A stretch of DNA of 64,000 nt, taken from Rhizobium sp. BT04 (lineage in GTDB: Bacteria > Pseudomonadota > Alphaproteobacteria > Rhizobiales > Rhizobiaceae). Made by a program: the position numbers and the translations under genes. Location: NCBI RefSeq assembly GCF_030053135.1, contig NZ_CP125650.1:358656-422655 (forward strand), given 5' to 3'. Positions 8,378 to 18,254 of the stretch are shown here, piece by piece (within the stretch, counting starts at the first letter, position 1; each line of letters starts with the position of its first letter). Under the pieces are notes generated by a model. That model saw only the letters and a program-made list of their open reading frames with translations, was not told the DNA's origin and ran no database searches.

Positions 8378-10387
8378 ATGCCCAAGTCCATTAGACTCGC
8401 TTTATCTTTGATATTTGTTCTGCTCTCTCTTCTCGCGGCGGGCCAGGGCATCGTGAGTATCGTCAAGCTGCTGTCCATTAGGAGCAATATATCCGAAGTT
8501 GCCAGCAACTGGCTGCCATCGATCGATGTGATAAATCGGATCAATACGATCACCGGGGACTACCGCATCCTGCAGTTCAGGCTGGTGACAAACTCATCAG
8601 ATTCGACGAGCCTTGCGCATAATATCACCACCTTCCGCCAGAAGATGGAGGATCTCGCGAATGCCCGTGGTGAATATGAGCCGATGGTGACATCCGGCGA
8701 GGAGCGTCAGGCCTATGACGCGTTCTCCGCTTTGTGGACGCAATATCAGGAGGATGGCGAGCGGATTGTTAAACTAATGCAGGCAGGCAAGAAGGATGAA
8801 GCATTTGCTCTTCTAACGAGTGACGCCACGACGAAACTGTATAATGATAGCGGAGCGCTCCTTGACCAGGATGTCGCAGTTAACAAGCGTGGTGGAGTCG
8901 CGGCCGTCGGAAACACGATGGGCGCCGTTTCATCGACGGTTTTGGTCACCATTCTTGCCATGGCGCTGGCAACTACGACGGGCATTATAGCCCTGCTTTA
9001 CTGCATCCGGAAGATTACCGATCCGATCTCGCGGTTGACTACCACGATGGGCGTACTGGCAGATGGTAATCTCGACACTGAGGTTCCTTTCGCAATGCGC
9101 GCCGACGAAATCGGCAAGATGTCGAGAGCCGTTGAGGTATTCAAGCAAAACAGCATCAAGGCCCGCGATCTGAACGCGCAGGAGGCCGCGTTGCAGGCCA
9201 AGAGCGCCGACTTGCAGTCGAGCATTGCCGAGGTGGTGTCAGCCGCCGTAGCCGGTGACTTCACCCATCGCATCACCAAGAAATACGGCGATGCGGCTCT
9301 CGACCGTTTTGCAGGAAGCGTCAACGAGCTGGTCACCTCTGTTGACCGGGGCATCGCCGAAACTCGCCGAGTTATCTCAGCGCTTGCCGATGGGGATCTG
9401 ACGGAAAACATGTGCGGCGAGTTTCAGGGAGCCTTTGGTGAACTGAAGAGTAATGTCAACGCCACCATGGCAGCCCTTCGATCCGTATTAGGCGAGGTTC
9501 GCTCCGCCGTCGACACGATCAACGGCGGAGCCGGCGAGATGCGCATCGCCTCAGGCGACCTTTCAAAGCGCACGGAACAGCAAGCCGCGGCCCTGGAGGA
9601 GACCTCTTCGGCGCTTGAGGAAATCACGGTGGCGGTAAAAAGCTCGACAGAAAGAGCCACGGAAGCCAGCCATATGGTCGATGAGGCACGCAGAAGCACC
9701 GAGCAGTCGAGCGCGGTTGTCAAAGACGCGGTCGCCGCCATGGGCCGCATCGAGCAGGCCTCGGATGAAATCGGCCAGATCATTAACGTCATTGACGAGA
9801 TCGCCTTCCAGACCAATCTTTTGGCCCTTAACGCCGGCGTCGAGGCGGCGCGTGCGGGTGACGCTGGAAAGGGTTTCGCCGTTGTGGCTCAGGAGGTGCG
9901 TGAACTGGCACAGCGCTCCGCCACTGCCGCCAAGGATATCAAGGCGCTGATCAACCGGTCCGGCGACGAGGTCAAAACTGGGGTCAGGCTGGTAACGGCC
10001 ACAGGCGATGCCCTTGGTCTAATCCGAGGCCACGTGATCAAGGTGAACGAGCACGTTCATACGATCTCGACGGCGGCACGAGAGCAATCGACCGGGCTGG
10101 CGGAAGTCAGCACTGCGGTCAACCAGATGGATCAGACGACCCAGCAGAATGCGGCGATGGTGGAAGAATCGACGGCGGCCACCAACCGGTTGGCGGATGA
10201 GGCTTCCAATCTGGCGCGGCTTATTGCGCGCTTCAGGCTCGACGGTTCGACTGTTGTACGGCGTGTTGCCCACCAGAACGGTAAGCCGGCCGCCTCGCCA
10301 GCGCGTGCCCTCTCCCAGAAGCTTGCCGGCGCCTTCGGCGGACGTACTACAGCCGCTGTCGCGACTAAGGAATGGGAAGAGTTTTAA
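8378..10387 (+). CDS. Methyl-accepting chemotaxis protein with CheR-tether tail
   Basis: A 669-residue transmembrane chemoreceptor. Membrane segment 1 covers about residues 7-29, a helical periplasmic sensor follows, and segment 2 lies near 184-208. A HAMP domain and a second HAMP-like stretch come next. The signalling hairpin tip ([20 protein letters not shown]) sits near residue 472, followed by [17 protein letters not shown]. The protein ends in EWEEF, an xWxxF pentapeptide of the kind that tethers the CheR methyltransferase. It should relay ligand sensing to CheA/CheW, none of which are encoded in this window. Monocistronic by position. The ligand is unknown; proximity to uptake and catabolic genes suggests it senses the same nutrient. 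Confidence 0.92.
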   Translation: MPKSIRLALSLIFVLLSLLAAGQGIVSIVKLLSIRSNISEVASNWLPSIDVINRINTITGDYRILQFRLVTNSSDSTSLAHNITTFRQKMEDLANARGEYEPMVTSGEERQAYDAFSALWTQYQEDGERIVKLMQAGKKDEAFALLTSDATTKLYNDSGALLDQDVAVNKRGGVAAVGNTMGAVSSTVLVTILAMALATTTGIIALLYCIRKITDPISRLTTTMGVLADGNLDTEVPFAMRADEIGKMSRAVEVFKQNSIKARDLNAQEAALQAKSADLQSSIAEVVSAAVAGDFTHRITKKYGDAALDRFAGSVNELVTSVDRGIAETRRVISALADGDLTENMCGEFQGAFGELKSNVNATMAALRSVLGEVRSAVDTINGGAGEMRIASGDLSKRTEQQAAALEETSSALEEITVAVKSSTERATEASHMVDEARRSTEQSSAVVKDAVAAMGRIEQASDEIGQIINVIDEIAFQTNLLALNAGVEAARAGDAGKGFAVVAQEVRELAQRSATAAKDIKALINRSGDEVKTGVRLVTATGDALGLIRGHVIKVNEHVHTISTAAREQSTGLAEVSTAVNQMDQTTQQNAAMVEESTAATNRLADEASNLARLIARFRLDGSTVVRRVAHQNGKPAASPARALSQKLAGAFGGRTTAAVATKEWEEF

Positions 10388-10908
10388 TGAATCATGTCAT
10401 AATTCACCGCAGGATATTATCGGTTTCCATCTGGCAGCCAGCAGTTCTGCATGAAGACGACGTTGATCCCGGAAATCCGGGGGTTAGCAGAGGCGACGCC
10501 GCTGCCCCTAACGCATGTTCTCGGTTCAGGGATCTGCCGGTTCTGTCATTCCGGTGATAGAGCTTGCTGCCGAGATAACCAATCCCATCGGTCTAGCCAC
10601 AGCGCCATTGTCGTCGTTGAGGTAGCAGATGGTATCATCGGCCCGGTCGTCGATCAGGTCTCTGGCATTCTATCGATCAACGGCGATCGGATCCAACCGG
10701 TTCGGACTTAGGCGCGACTTCGACCCAACCTTCAGCTACGGAATCACTCCGCTTGAACAAGGGATGGAATGCTTCCTTAGTTTTGAGCAAAGGTTTGGCA
10801 CCAATCAGGACGCATCGCAGCTGCCTAGCAGACTTTTGCTTTTTCACCTTCCGCGACTGTCTTCCTTCAAGACGCGGAGTATTAACGAAATTCAACGAGA
10901 GTTCGAAG
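10388..10908. other. Intergenic DNA, no supported gene
   Basis: About 520 bp between the chemoreceptor and the small 61-residue protein. The short open frames here (for example 10451-10711 and 10629-10949 on plus) have no recognisable start context or family resemblance. The promoter of the downstream small gene presumably lies here but was not identified. Confidence 0.4.
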
Positions 10909-11094
10909 ATGTCCAAAGTTATCGCAATCAATTTCGGGCAACAGGCTAAGACAGATACCCACTTAGAAAGCCACGAAGATGCACAGTCGCAGCGCCTGGA
11001 GCAAGAGCGGCTGCAAATGATCCAAATCACCAATCACCTTGAAGCACTGTACGCTCGGCTGCTGACCGTCTGTGGCGACAGACCGAAAAATTAA
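10909..11094 (+). CDS. Small hypothetical protein, 61 residues
   Basis: It reads MSKVIAINFGQQAK and ends with the helical block QITNHLEALYARL. I do not recognise a family. It is probably real because a second short gene at 56372-56578 shows the same plan: a short N-terminal KxI strand, a charged linker, and a C-terminal helix reading NQLEAL where this one has NHLEAL. Both lie next to chemotaxis or cyclic-di-GMP genes. The upstream open frame runs to 10753, but the ATG at 10909 matches the paralogue start. It is predicted to be cytoplasmic and mostly helical, with no signal peptide. Function unknown; a small partner of the neighbouring signalling proteins is a guess. Confidence 0.55.
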   Translation: MSKVIAINFGQQAKTDTHLESHEDAQSQRLEQERLQMIQITNHLEALYARLLTVCGDRPKN

Positions 11095-11164
11095 GGGCGC
11101 AGCGATGGTATAGCCCGGTGGAGCGCTGCGAACCACAGCGCCATCGCGAAGGGCTATTTCCGGG

Positions 11165-12199
11165 TCAGCTTTCGGGCGGAGAGGCCTGCGAAGCACACAT
11201 AGATCGCCTATGCGGCAGAACATCGCTCATATGCACTGTTTTAGATGGCAGTTCGCCGTAACGTCTCTTGTACTCTGCAGCAAAACGGCCGAGGTGTGTG
11301 AAGCCCCACTTAAGCGCTATTTCCGAAACGCTGATTTTAGCGCCGTTTTGCAGCAGTTCCTGTCGAGCTGCGCACATACGCAAGTCTCGGAGGTGCATTG
11401 TGGGGCTGGTATTACGAAATTGTCGGAAGCCGTGCTGCAAAGTCCGCACGCTGACCTTGGCCGCAGCGGCGATATCGTTAAGGGAAATGGGTTGAGCCAT
11501 ATGCTCTTCCATAAACTCCATTGCCCGTTTCACGTGGCGAGGCGTGGGAGACGGAGACGGACGACGAAGTTCATCGGTATAGCGATGCATACAGCTTTCG
11601 ATCAAAAGGTACTCTATCGCGTCGAGGAGCGAGCTATAGGCCGACGGGCATTGTCGCAGAGCCCCCCCGGCACTGAGGCCGCGATGGGCAGACAGGGCTA
11701 GTTCTCGCATGAGCGTTCCCGCGCTCGATGCAAGATCAAGGGTCGGCTGAATTTGCAGATTTCCGCTGATCGTCCGATCGAGCATGCGAGAAAGCTTGTC
11801 ACGCAAGGATTGCGTATCGATCGTCAATGACAGTTGAGATCTTATGCCATCTTGTCGGGCATTCAGCGGAGCATTTGCAACATGCGGCGACTCTACCTGT
11901 TGCCCAGACCAATGAAAGACTGCATTCCCGGACGCCGGCAGGAAGACCGTTACGACGTCAACTGGGGAATCTATCATGACCGAGAACGCCCCTTCATGAT
12001 GGGCATCCGCAACGCCAAAACCATCAAGGGAAATTCGACTGCAGCGAGAGTTAAGCGATCTACTGTCGTGTTGAGCAAGGTCAGAGGACGCCAGGGGCGA
12101 TGATATCAAAGGCAAAAGACGTTCGGGATCGGAGCCCTCGATAAAGTTGTCTTTCACTAAGGTCCCTTCATCGGGCTTGCTGAACAAACTTTCGGTCAT
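11165..12199 (-). CDS. AraC-family transcriptional regulator
   Basis: A 344-residue regulator with a C-terminal pair of helix-turn-helix motifs. HTH 1 lies around ISLNDIAAAAKVSVRTLQHGF and HTH 2 around ISVSEIALKWGFTHLGRFAAEY, the AraC/XylS hallmark. The N-terminal 200 residues form a ligand-binding-like domain of the AraC_binding_2 type. It is transcribed away from the orphan promoter at 12490. A paralogue at 49600-50565 has a nearly superimposable C-terminus (RTLQSGFRNFRNTTP versus RTLQHGFRQFRNTSP), and both lie beside a chemoreceptor. It may control the adjacent sensory genes; targets are not shown by sequence. Confidence 0.88.
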   Translation of the reverse strand: MTESLFSKPDEGTLVKDNFIEGSDPERLLPLISSPLASSDLAQHDSRSLNSRCSRISLDGFGVADAHHEGAFSVMIDSPVDVVTVFLPASGNAVFHWSGQQVESPHVANAPLNARQDGIRSQLSLTIDTQSLRDKLSRMLDRTISGNLQIQPTLDLASSAGTLMRELALSAHRGLSAGGALRQCPSAYSSLLDAIEYLLIESCMHRYTDELRRPSPSPTPRHVKRAMEFMEEHMAQPISLNDIAAAAKVSVRTLQHGFRQFRNTSPTMHLRDLRMCAARQELLQNGAKISVSEIALKWGFTHLGRFAAEYKRRYGELPSKTVHMSDVLPHRRSMCASQASPPES

Positions 12200-12489
12200 C
12201 CAATATAAACCTATCTATGAACACCAACTCGCACATGCCGGGACTAGTTTTCCAAACCTTCAAAGCTCGAGACCGGATGGCGTGCGAGCGATTTTGATCG
12301 CGTACATGACCGATTCGGACCTTTGTGGAGGCCGGTTGAATCTCTCATTCCCTAGGCTTTCGTCATGGCGGATCATCACCAGCACCGACATCCACGTTCT
12401 CCCGCTCGAGATGGCCTCCTAGTTTTTCAGCGCTGCAGTTGGGAAGCCTCTAATGATGCGATGACTGGCTTCCACAAGCCTCGAACAGA

Positions 12490-12518
12490 TTGACAGATTG
12501 TCTGATATACGTTAATGC
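12490..12518 (+). promoter_or_regulatory. Regulon promoter-operator copy without a clear downstream gene
   Basis: TTGACA (12490-12495) is fused to AGATTGTCTGATA, the same promoter-operator block found before the catabolic genes, with TTAATG about 17 bases downstream as a possible -10. No gene of normal size follows on this strand. The next notable element is the hairpin at 12620-12651. Confidence 0.6.
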
Positions 12519-12619
12519 TATTCCTGATCAAAGGCAAGGCAGCATCAGGGAAATCTGCCACGGTTCTAGTGGAGTTCCCGCACGGCAAATCAATCTAAAG
12601 ATGCCTCCCAAGGCGAGGG

Positions 12620-12651
12620 GTGACGGGCTGCTTTCGATCGCAGCCCGTCAC
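12620..12651 (+). terminator. Strong 12-bp hairpin downstream of the orphan promoter
   Basis: GTGACGGGCTGC (12620-12631) pairs perfectly with GCAGCCCGTCAC (12640-12651) around an 8-nt loop. No T-run follows on either strand, so a rho-independent terminator is not proven. A structured RNA or processing site is an alternative. Confidence 0.45.
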
Positions 12652-13241
12652 GGGAAGGGTGGGAGTGCTATGAGTGGGAGAGAACCTACGCCAACCGACC
12701 TTGGAGGCCGTTGAGTCGACACGGAGAAAAATGATTGTGCTGTAGGATGGCCCCACGATTTCGCCACACGCTGGTCCTCTTAACCTGCGCATCAGCATAC
12801 TTCGGTTATGACGTATAAGAGAGGCACGCTCCAGGCTCAACACTCGGAGACGCAAAGACGTCGACGAGTTCTTTTGGCCTACTAAGCGAGGCGGTCGCGG
12901 CAAATATCAATGCGTAAGCCGCGCCTCGTCGCATTGAGTTGACTTTGCGCTCTTCTTAGCGGGTACGGACTCCGGGCGTCTGATTGGGCAAAAGAAGAGC
13001 TTAAGGACGAAACCTGATGATGGTCAAACAGCTTGTGCTGCCATAGGCGTGCTGTTGTCTGTGCCGCGCGAACGCGAAAAGCGCGATCAAATCGGAACGT
13101 GGCGGCGAGAGAAGACTAACAGGAAAGACCACATCAAACTCAACCGGGTGTCGGAATACCGATGCTTACGGCATTGCGTGCATGAGGCCTCAAAATGACG
13201 CCGGTCTCGACATGTGTCCGCCGAAAATCGCAAAAAAGGAA

Positions 13242-13272
13242 TTGACAGATTGTCGGACAAAAATTTTACTAT
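13242..13272 (+). promoter_or_regulatory. Regulon promoter-operator before the leader ORF and SDR-like gene
   Basis: TTGACA (13242-13247) overlaps AGATTGTCGGACAA. The inner TTGTCGGACAA (13250-13260) is a perfect palindrome and fits the FadR-subfamily GntR pattern TNGTNNNACNA. TACTAT at 13267-13272 could be the -10. This is the best-symmetrical copy of the motif in the window. Confidence 0.75.
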
Positions 13273-13327
13273 ATCGCCCGCGCATTGCTTGTTCGCGGGA
13301 GACGCAGCGACGGACCGGGAGTTATAA

Positions 13328-13399
13328 GTGCTAAACTTGGCCAAAAATGCACAAATTGTCGACCTTCTTAATCTGCCGGAAGCGGCGACCGGCGCGTGA
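13328..13399 (+). CDS. Possible 23-codon leader peptide
   Basis: A GTG start at 13328 follows GGGAG with six bases between, a strong ribosome-binding site placed about 55 bases after the regulon promoter. The peptide would be 23 residues (MLNLAKNAQIVDLLN...). Its TGA (13397-13399) overlaps the GTG (13396) of the next gene, which itself lacks a clear ribosome-binding site. The arrangement suggests translational coupling. Whether the peptide itself matters is unknown, and it may simply be the true ribosome entry point for the SDR-like gene. Confidence 0.45.
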   Translation: MLNLAKNAQIVDLLNLPEAATGA

Positions 13400-14145
13400 T
13401 ACAAGCGTCTCTGACTCACAAGGCGTGTCATACTCCATCGACCGAGGTACTGGTTGAACGTGACAGTGACGCCAACATTTCTCCTGGGGAAAAAGTCTGT
13501 GTCTTGATAGGCGCGTCAAATCCTGTTGGTCTTTGTTTGGCGCGCTCATTTATAGAAAAAGGCTATCGGGTCGCCGTAGGCGACGCCAATCCCGCCGACT
13601 TCGCCTCCCTGGCTGAAGGCCAGGGAAACAATTTTTTACCGGTCAAAGTCAACCCGAACAGAGACGTTTACGTCAACTCAATGGCTGACCAGGTGTATTT
13701 GCGCTGGAGACGGGTCGACGTTCTGGTGAACATAGTTTTCCGCAGAAATGAAACAACCCAAACTGTAACGGGATCGCTATCCAGCGCGAATCTGGGGCTT
13801 GATGCCGTATCCAATCTAATCAGAGTTACAGGTGCCTTTAGCTCTCGACTTCAGGGCGCGGAGCTTGCCGTAGTGGACGTCGCATGGTTCGAAGAGACGA
13901 CCTCGCTGGAAGCAGAAGCCGTCCTTCAAGCGGCGTTGCGCACTACTACCTCCGCAATTGCTAGGCAATATTTCGGTTCCGGGCTGAGGATAAATGCTGT
14001 ACACGCCAGCGATGTGAACTCTACGTCTTCAAGCGAAAATGACGTGCTTCGAACAGTGATCCACGCCGTGCAATTCCTGGCGAATTCGGAACTGTCCGGA
14101 AAGCTGACAGGGAACGTGCTGGAGATCGATCCTCGGTGCAGATAG
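13396..14145 (+). CDS. Divergent SDR-fold protein lacking the catalytic motif
   Basis: A 249-residue protein with the outline of a short-chain dehydrogenase: a first strand and glycine loop reading VLIGASNPVGLCLARSF, a strand VDVLVNIV where active SDRs have NNAG, and a late RINAVHASDV block. The YxxxK catalytic pair is missing, since the matching position reads AEAVLQAAL. The glycine motif is also altered from TGxxxGxG. It is therefore probably not a normal dehydrogenase; a regulatory or structural role, or decay, are both possible. It is expressed from the regulon promoter at 13242 through the overlapping leader frame. The GTG start is chosen from that overlap. Confidence 0.65.
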   Translation: MIQASLTHKACHTPSTEVLVERDSDANISPGEKVCVLIGASNPVGLCLARSFIEKGYRVAVGDANPADFASLAEGQGNNFLPVKVNPNRDVYVNSMADQVYLRWRRVDVLVNIVFRRNETTQTVTGSLSSANLGLDAVSNLIRVTGAFSSRLQGAELAVVDVAWFEETTSLEAEAVLQAALRTTTSAIARQYFGSGLRINAVHASDVNSTSSSENDVLRTVIHAVQFLANSELSGKLTGNVLEIDPRCR

Positions 14146-14356
14146 ATCCACTCCCACGTTCTGATCCGGCAAATCTGCAGGTATTAACCTTCCGTTAAGT
14201 TTCTCGAAAGACGCAATGGGTAAGAGGTCAAATCCTAACAACACGTAAAAAAGTTTCGATTGTTTTAGTGAAACTCTTATCCATGTTCGTTCAGGCTCAA
14301 ACATTACTATTCCAAAAGCGAGGCCCCAGCACCGTTTGAGCCCTTTGGAGGTAAGT

Positions 14357-16870
14357 ATGTTCGTCGATCGCCTGTTATCCACCTTTACCATAAGAGCAAA
14401 GGTGTTATTGGTACTTGTACCCTTGATCCTGATATTGGCGGCAGTTGGTGGGGTCGGCTTAAAAGCAACTGGCTTGCTTCAGTCTCGTCTTCGGCTTTCA
14501 AATGAGGTTCTTCAGACCTTGAGCGGGTTTCGAAGTGTCGCGGAAAGCATGAACCGCTTTTTGGCGCAAAGCTCAACGGAGTACCGAGATGAGGCGCTGA
14601 CAAGTTTAAACGGGCAGAGCGCAACCATGCAGTCGCTCCAGGAAGCGGCGGCAGGTAGCGGGAGCGAAACTGGTGCGCTCGAAAACAGTGTATCGGCAAT
14701 GTCCGTTATCTCGGGCAGCATCGGCCGCATGTGGTCTTTGCATAATGACGAGGAATCCGTTCGCAGCGACATTGTTTCCAACTTGTCGAAGATCAAGGAG
14801 GTCGGAGGCGCCCTTAAATTGGCTGCGGTTGATGTGCGCTCACAAGTACGCAATCAGGAGAACTCCGGGAAAACCATGCTCCGGGAGGCTACCCGCTCAC
14901 TCGATACGGCATCAGTTATGCAACACATGGCGGAAGACTTGGTGAGCTTGCCGGACGGAGCGAAGCAGCCTCCGACTGTCGCCCAGCAAGGGCTTGTGAT
15001 CAAAAAGTCGCTAAAAACAGTTAAGCGGGTAGTCTCGACTGCTGACGAGCAGGCCGTTACTAAAATTGAGAGGACTATCGCCAAGCTAATCGCCAACCCC
15101 GAATTTGTCGACCCTTCCACACGGCTTGCCGGCTCTGACCTACAGAGCTTTGCGACGAACCTGCGAGTGGATGCGATCCAGCACATGATTGAAGGAACAA
15201 ATGCGATCCGGGCGTTGGATAAAGCGTTGACGGATTCCGAAATGCTTGTTGCGACGGCGACAACGATCGGCCAGGACGCCGATTCGATCGAAATCGAAAT
15301 CAATAACCTGTTCCGTACAGCCAACGCAGAGAATCAGCAGCGCCTCGTTGAGCAACTTACAAAATTGGCGCGTGACACCGTGGCAGTTGGAGGCGTTGCC
15401 AGCTCGATATCTGGCTTCGATAAAATGCAGGAAGATCTATTCGCCCAGGTGGATTCTATCCAAGAGAACACAGAGAAGCTGGTCAAGATAGCGGAAGCCC
15501 GCCAAGCGCAATATTCTGAGGCGGACAAAACCGGTCAGGAGATCTGGAAAAACCTCGTAACTTTTGCAGCAACTCAGGAAAACGATGCTCGCAATGAAAG
15601 CAATCTTGCCCGCTTGCTGTCAACTATCGCCACAGTGTCCGGCGTCTTGGTAGCCTTGGCGGCTGGCGCCGGCCTGATGGCGACACTTCGCGCCCCGATC
15701 GAACGGATCGCGAAGCGCATGCAAGAGCTGGCAAAGGGCGATCTTCGATCGCAGATTGTCGGACGTGACCGGAGAGACGAAATAGGTGAAATGGCTCGCG
15801 CACTCGAGGTTTTCCGTGAAAATGCTGTCTCGAAGATGGACATCGAGACACGAACGGAAGCCGATAGGAAAACCGTTGAACAGGAGCGGATGGATCGTGA
15901 ACGCGAACGCGCTCAGATGGAGGAGGAGGTCGCAACTGCCGTCACCATTCTAGGAGAGGCGTTATCTCGATTGGCGCGTGGCGACATCTCTCAAGAAATT
16001 GACCGCCAATTCCATCCCAATCTTGAGCCGCTGAGGCGCGATTTCAATCACTCGCTTTCGATCCTGAGAGAGACAGTGTCTCATATCGACGAGAATACCA
16101 ATCAAATTCAATGGGGAACCAGCGAGCTTTTCAAAGCCTCAGATGATCTGTCGCGGCGAACTGAATTGCAAGCCGCCTCACTGGAGGAGGCTGCGGCCGC
16201 CGTCGAACAGGTGACGGTCACGGTCAGAAAATCATCCGAGAATGCCTATGAAACCCAGGCTTTCGTGTCCGTTGTTAAAGAACACGCCGAGGGTGCGGCA
16301 ACCATTGTGACCGATGCGATCAACGCAATGGGCAGAATAGAAGACGCGTCCCACAAGATCGGCCAAATCATTGGTTTGATCGATACGATTGCGTTCCAGA
16401 CAAATCTTTTGGCACTAAATGCTGGTGTCGAGGCGGCTCGTGCTGGAGATGCCGGAAAGGGTTTTGCAGTCGTAGCCCAGGAAGTGCGCGAACTTGCCCA
16501 GAAATCATCAGCTGCAGCCCGCGAGATTCGCCACCTGATTTCGGAATCCTCTTCGGAGGTGGCGATCGGCTCAGATTACGTGGGGAAAGCAGGTGAGGCG
16601 TTACACAACATAACGGCGTCGATCTTGAAGATTTCCGATCGGATTGATCAAATCGTCAATTCGAGCCGCGAGCAAGCGGCGTCCCTCGCCGAGATCAACA
16701 ATAACGTCAATGTACTTGACCAGGGAACACAACAAAACGCTGCCATGGCCGAGCAGACAAATGCCGCGGCAAAGACTCTCTCGGATCAGACTAACGAACT
16801 CAGCGAGCGGCTCGCTTCATTCAAATTGACCGAAGATAAGTCGACGCGTCGGGTTAGGTTAGTGGCGTAA
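14357..16870 (+). CDS. Methyl-accepting chemotaxis protein with large sensor domain
   Basis: An 837-residue chemoreceptor. Membrane segment 1 covers about residues 14-38, a very long helical periplasmic domain of about 380 residues follows, and segment 2 lies near 420-443. HAMP follows, then a signalling hairpin with [20 protein letters not shown] near residue 677. The large helical sensor resembles bimodular helical sensor domains that can bind small molecules directly or through a binding protein. Unlike the other two receptors here it has no xWxxF tail (it ends RRVRLVA). The ATG at 14357 has GGAGG five bases upstream. The next gene is a stand-alone periplasmic binding protein, a possible ligand-presenting partner. 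Confidence 0.9.
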   Translation: MFVDRLLSTFTIRAKVLLVLVPLILILAAVGGVGLKATGLLQSRLRLSNEVLQTLSGFRSVAESMNRFLAQSSTEYRDEALTSLNGQSATMQSLQEAAAGSGSETGALENSVSAMSVISGSIGRMWSLHNDEESVRSDIVSNLSKIKEVGGALKLAAVDVRSQVRNQENSGKTMLREATRSLDTASVMQHMAEDLVSLPDGAKQPPTVAQQGLVIKKSLKTVKRVVSTADEQAVTKIERTIAKLIANPEFVDPSTRLAGSDLQSFATNLRVDAIQHMIEGTNAIRALDKALTDSEMLVATATTIGQDADSIEIEINNLFRTANAENQQRLVEQLTKLARDTVAVGGVASSISGFDKMQEDLFAQVDSIQENTEKLVKIAEARQAQYSEADKTGQEIWKNLVTFAATQENDARNESNLARLLSTIATVSGVLVALAAGAGLMATLRAPIERIAKRMQELAKGDLRSQIVGRDRRDEIGEMARALEVFRENAVSKMDIETRTEADRKTVEQERMDRERERAQMEEEVATAVTILGEALSRLARGDISQEIDRQFHPNLEPLRRDFNHSLSILRETVSHIDENTNQIQWGTSELFKASDDLSRRTELQAASLEEAAAAVEQVTVTVRKSSENAYETQAFVSVVKEHAEGAATIVTDAINAMGRIEDASHKIGQIIGLIDTIAFQTNLLALNAGVEAARAGDAGKGFAVVAQEVRELAQKSSAAAREIRHLISESSSEVAIGSDYVGKAGEALHNITASILKISDRIDQIVNSSREQAASLAEINNNVNVLDQGTQQNAAMAEQTNAAAKTLSDQTNELSERLASFKLTEDKSTRRVRLVA

Positions 16871-17054
16871 GCTACGCATCGAACGGGACTGCCACGCGTC
16901 GGATGGCCACTGTGATAGCGGCGTTCTACTGAAGGGAAATCCGCTTACGGAAGCGAAATCCGGCCTTAGGCTCTTGGTCTCCCTTTCGCCGCCCGTCTGA
17001 CTGTAAAAAACCCACCTAGAGCCGATCAACCTTCAAGAGATCAACTGCTTTGCA

Positions 17055-18254
17055 ATGCTCAGAGACACGAGAGGTATCAAATCCGTGCGCATACGTGAAA
17101 TTACAAGAGCCATTATTCTAATCACCGGCTTGGTGATCCCTTCTGTAGCGGCCGCCGGTGGCCTTACGGAATTGCCGCGGGAGGAACGAAAAACCTACGA
17201 GTTGCTCGATCCAAAGTTGCCTACAGGTGAATCTGTCTTCCGCACGTTTAAGGCACAGCGAGCACCGCCGTGGAAAATTGGGTACGCATCGACATATGCT
17301 GACAATTCTTGGCGTGCGAGTATTCTTGATGAGTTCACAAACAAGATTGTTCCAGCTTTCAAGAAAGCGGGGCTGGTCTCCGAGTTCATCGTCACCCAGT
17401 CAAATCTTGAAGACGCTGTCCAGATCAGGCAGATGCGGCAGATGGTAGACGACGGCGTTGATGCAATTATTATCTGCTGTTCGAACCTCACGGCGCTTAA
17501 TCCTACGATAGAGTATGCGTATTCAAAAGGAGTGCCTGTGTTCTCGTACTCTGGTTACGTAACATCGCCGTTCGCCGTCAACGCAACTGAGAACAACATG
17601 CAAGGCGGGTTTGAGGCGGCGAAGTGGCTCGCTGAAGAAATCGAAGGAAGTGGCAATGTGCTTCTCGTTTCGGGGATCTCCGGCTTTGCCTCCTCGGACA
17701 GCTTTGACGTCGGCGCAAAGAAGGCTCTGGAGTATTATCCCGAGATAAAGATCGTAGGTCATGTCGACGGGAAGTGGACAGACAAGGTCGCGCAGGCCGA
17801 GGTGCAAAAATTCCTTGCAGCGAATCCCGGTCGAATTGATGGTATTATCGTTCAGTCGGGAGCTGAGAATGGTGTTATCAACGCGGTGCGCCAGTCCGGG
17901 CGCGACATGATCCCAATCGTTCTAGGGGGCGAAGCTTCGGCAGCCTGTTACTGGCGACGGAACCCCGACTTCGTAAGCAAGAGTTTTCATTTCTGGCCGC
18001 CGCGCTCTGAGGCGGGTTTCGTATGGGACGTAATGATGCGAACTCTTGAGGGACAGGGCCCCAAAATTCAGACAATCCTGCGGCCAGCAATTCCCAGTAC
18101 CATAGAGGATGTAATGGCGGATTTGCCAGCTGATTGCGATCCTAACTCTGAGGATTGGATCGAGCCGAAGAATACAGCTTGGTGGTCTGCCAGCGCTGCT
18201 GCTAAATATTTCGATAACCCAGCGGATCCGCTCTCCTGGAAGCCGGCCGATTGA
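17055..18254 (+). CDS. Stand-alone periplasmic sugar-type binding protein
   Basis: A 399-residue secreted binding protein with an N-terminal signal peptide (hydrophobic ITRAIILITGLVIPSVAAA). It is closely related to the protein at 34214-35383 and to the partial one at the left edge, sharing WKIGYASTYA, MVDDGVDAI and GGEASAACYWR. No ATPase or permease gene is adjacent, so it either feeds one of the two transporters in the window or presents ligand to the chemoreceptor encoded 184 bases upstream. The start could also be the GTG at 17085, which leaves the signal peptide intact and has GAGAGG upstream at wide spacing. The ligand is unknown. Confidence 0.88.
   Translation: MLRDTRGIKSVRIREITRAIILITGLVIPSVAAAGGLTELPREERKTYELLDPKLPTGESVFRTFKAQRAPPWKIGYASTYADNSWRASILDEFTNKIVPAFKKAGLVSEFIVTQSNLEDAVQIRQMRQMVDDGVDAIIICCSNLTALNPTIEYAYSKGVPVFSYSGYVTSPFAVNATENNMQGGFEAAKWLAEEIEGSGNVLLVSGISGFASSDSFDVGAKKALEYYPEIKIVGHVDGKWTDKVAQAEVQKFLAANPGRIDGIIVQSGAENGVINAVRQSGRDMIPIVLGGEASAACYWRRNPDFVSKSFHFWPPRSEAGFVWDVMMRTLEGQGPKIQTILRPAIPSTIEDVMADLPADCDPNSEDWIEPKNTAWWSASAAAKYFDNPADPLSWKPAD

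Larger units (their letters stand above)
12200..13241. other. Long intergenic region with promoter, 27-codon ORF and hairpin
   Basis: About 1 kb between the AraC gene and the SDR-like gene. It holds the orphan regulon promoter at 12490, a 27-codon frame starting at 12515 (MLFLIKGKAASGK), and a strong hairpin at 12620-12651. I see no other coding signal; the remaining short frames lack ribosome-binding sites. It may encode a small RNA or be the remnant of a deleted gene. Confidence 0.45.
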
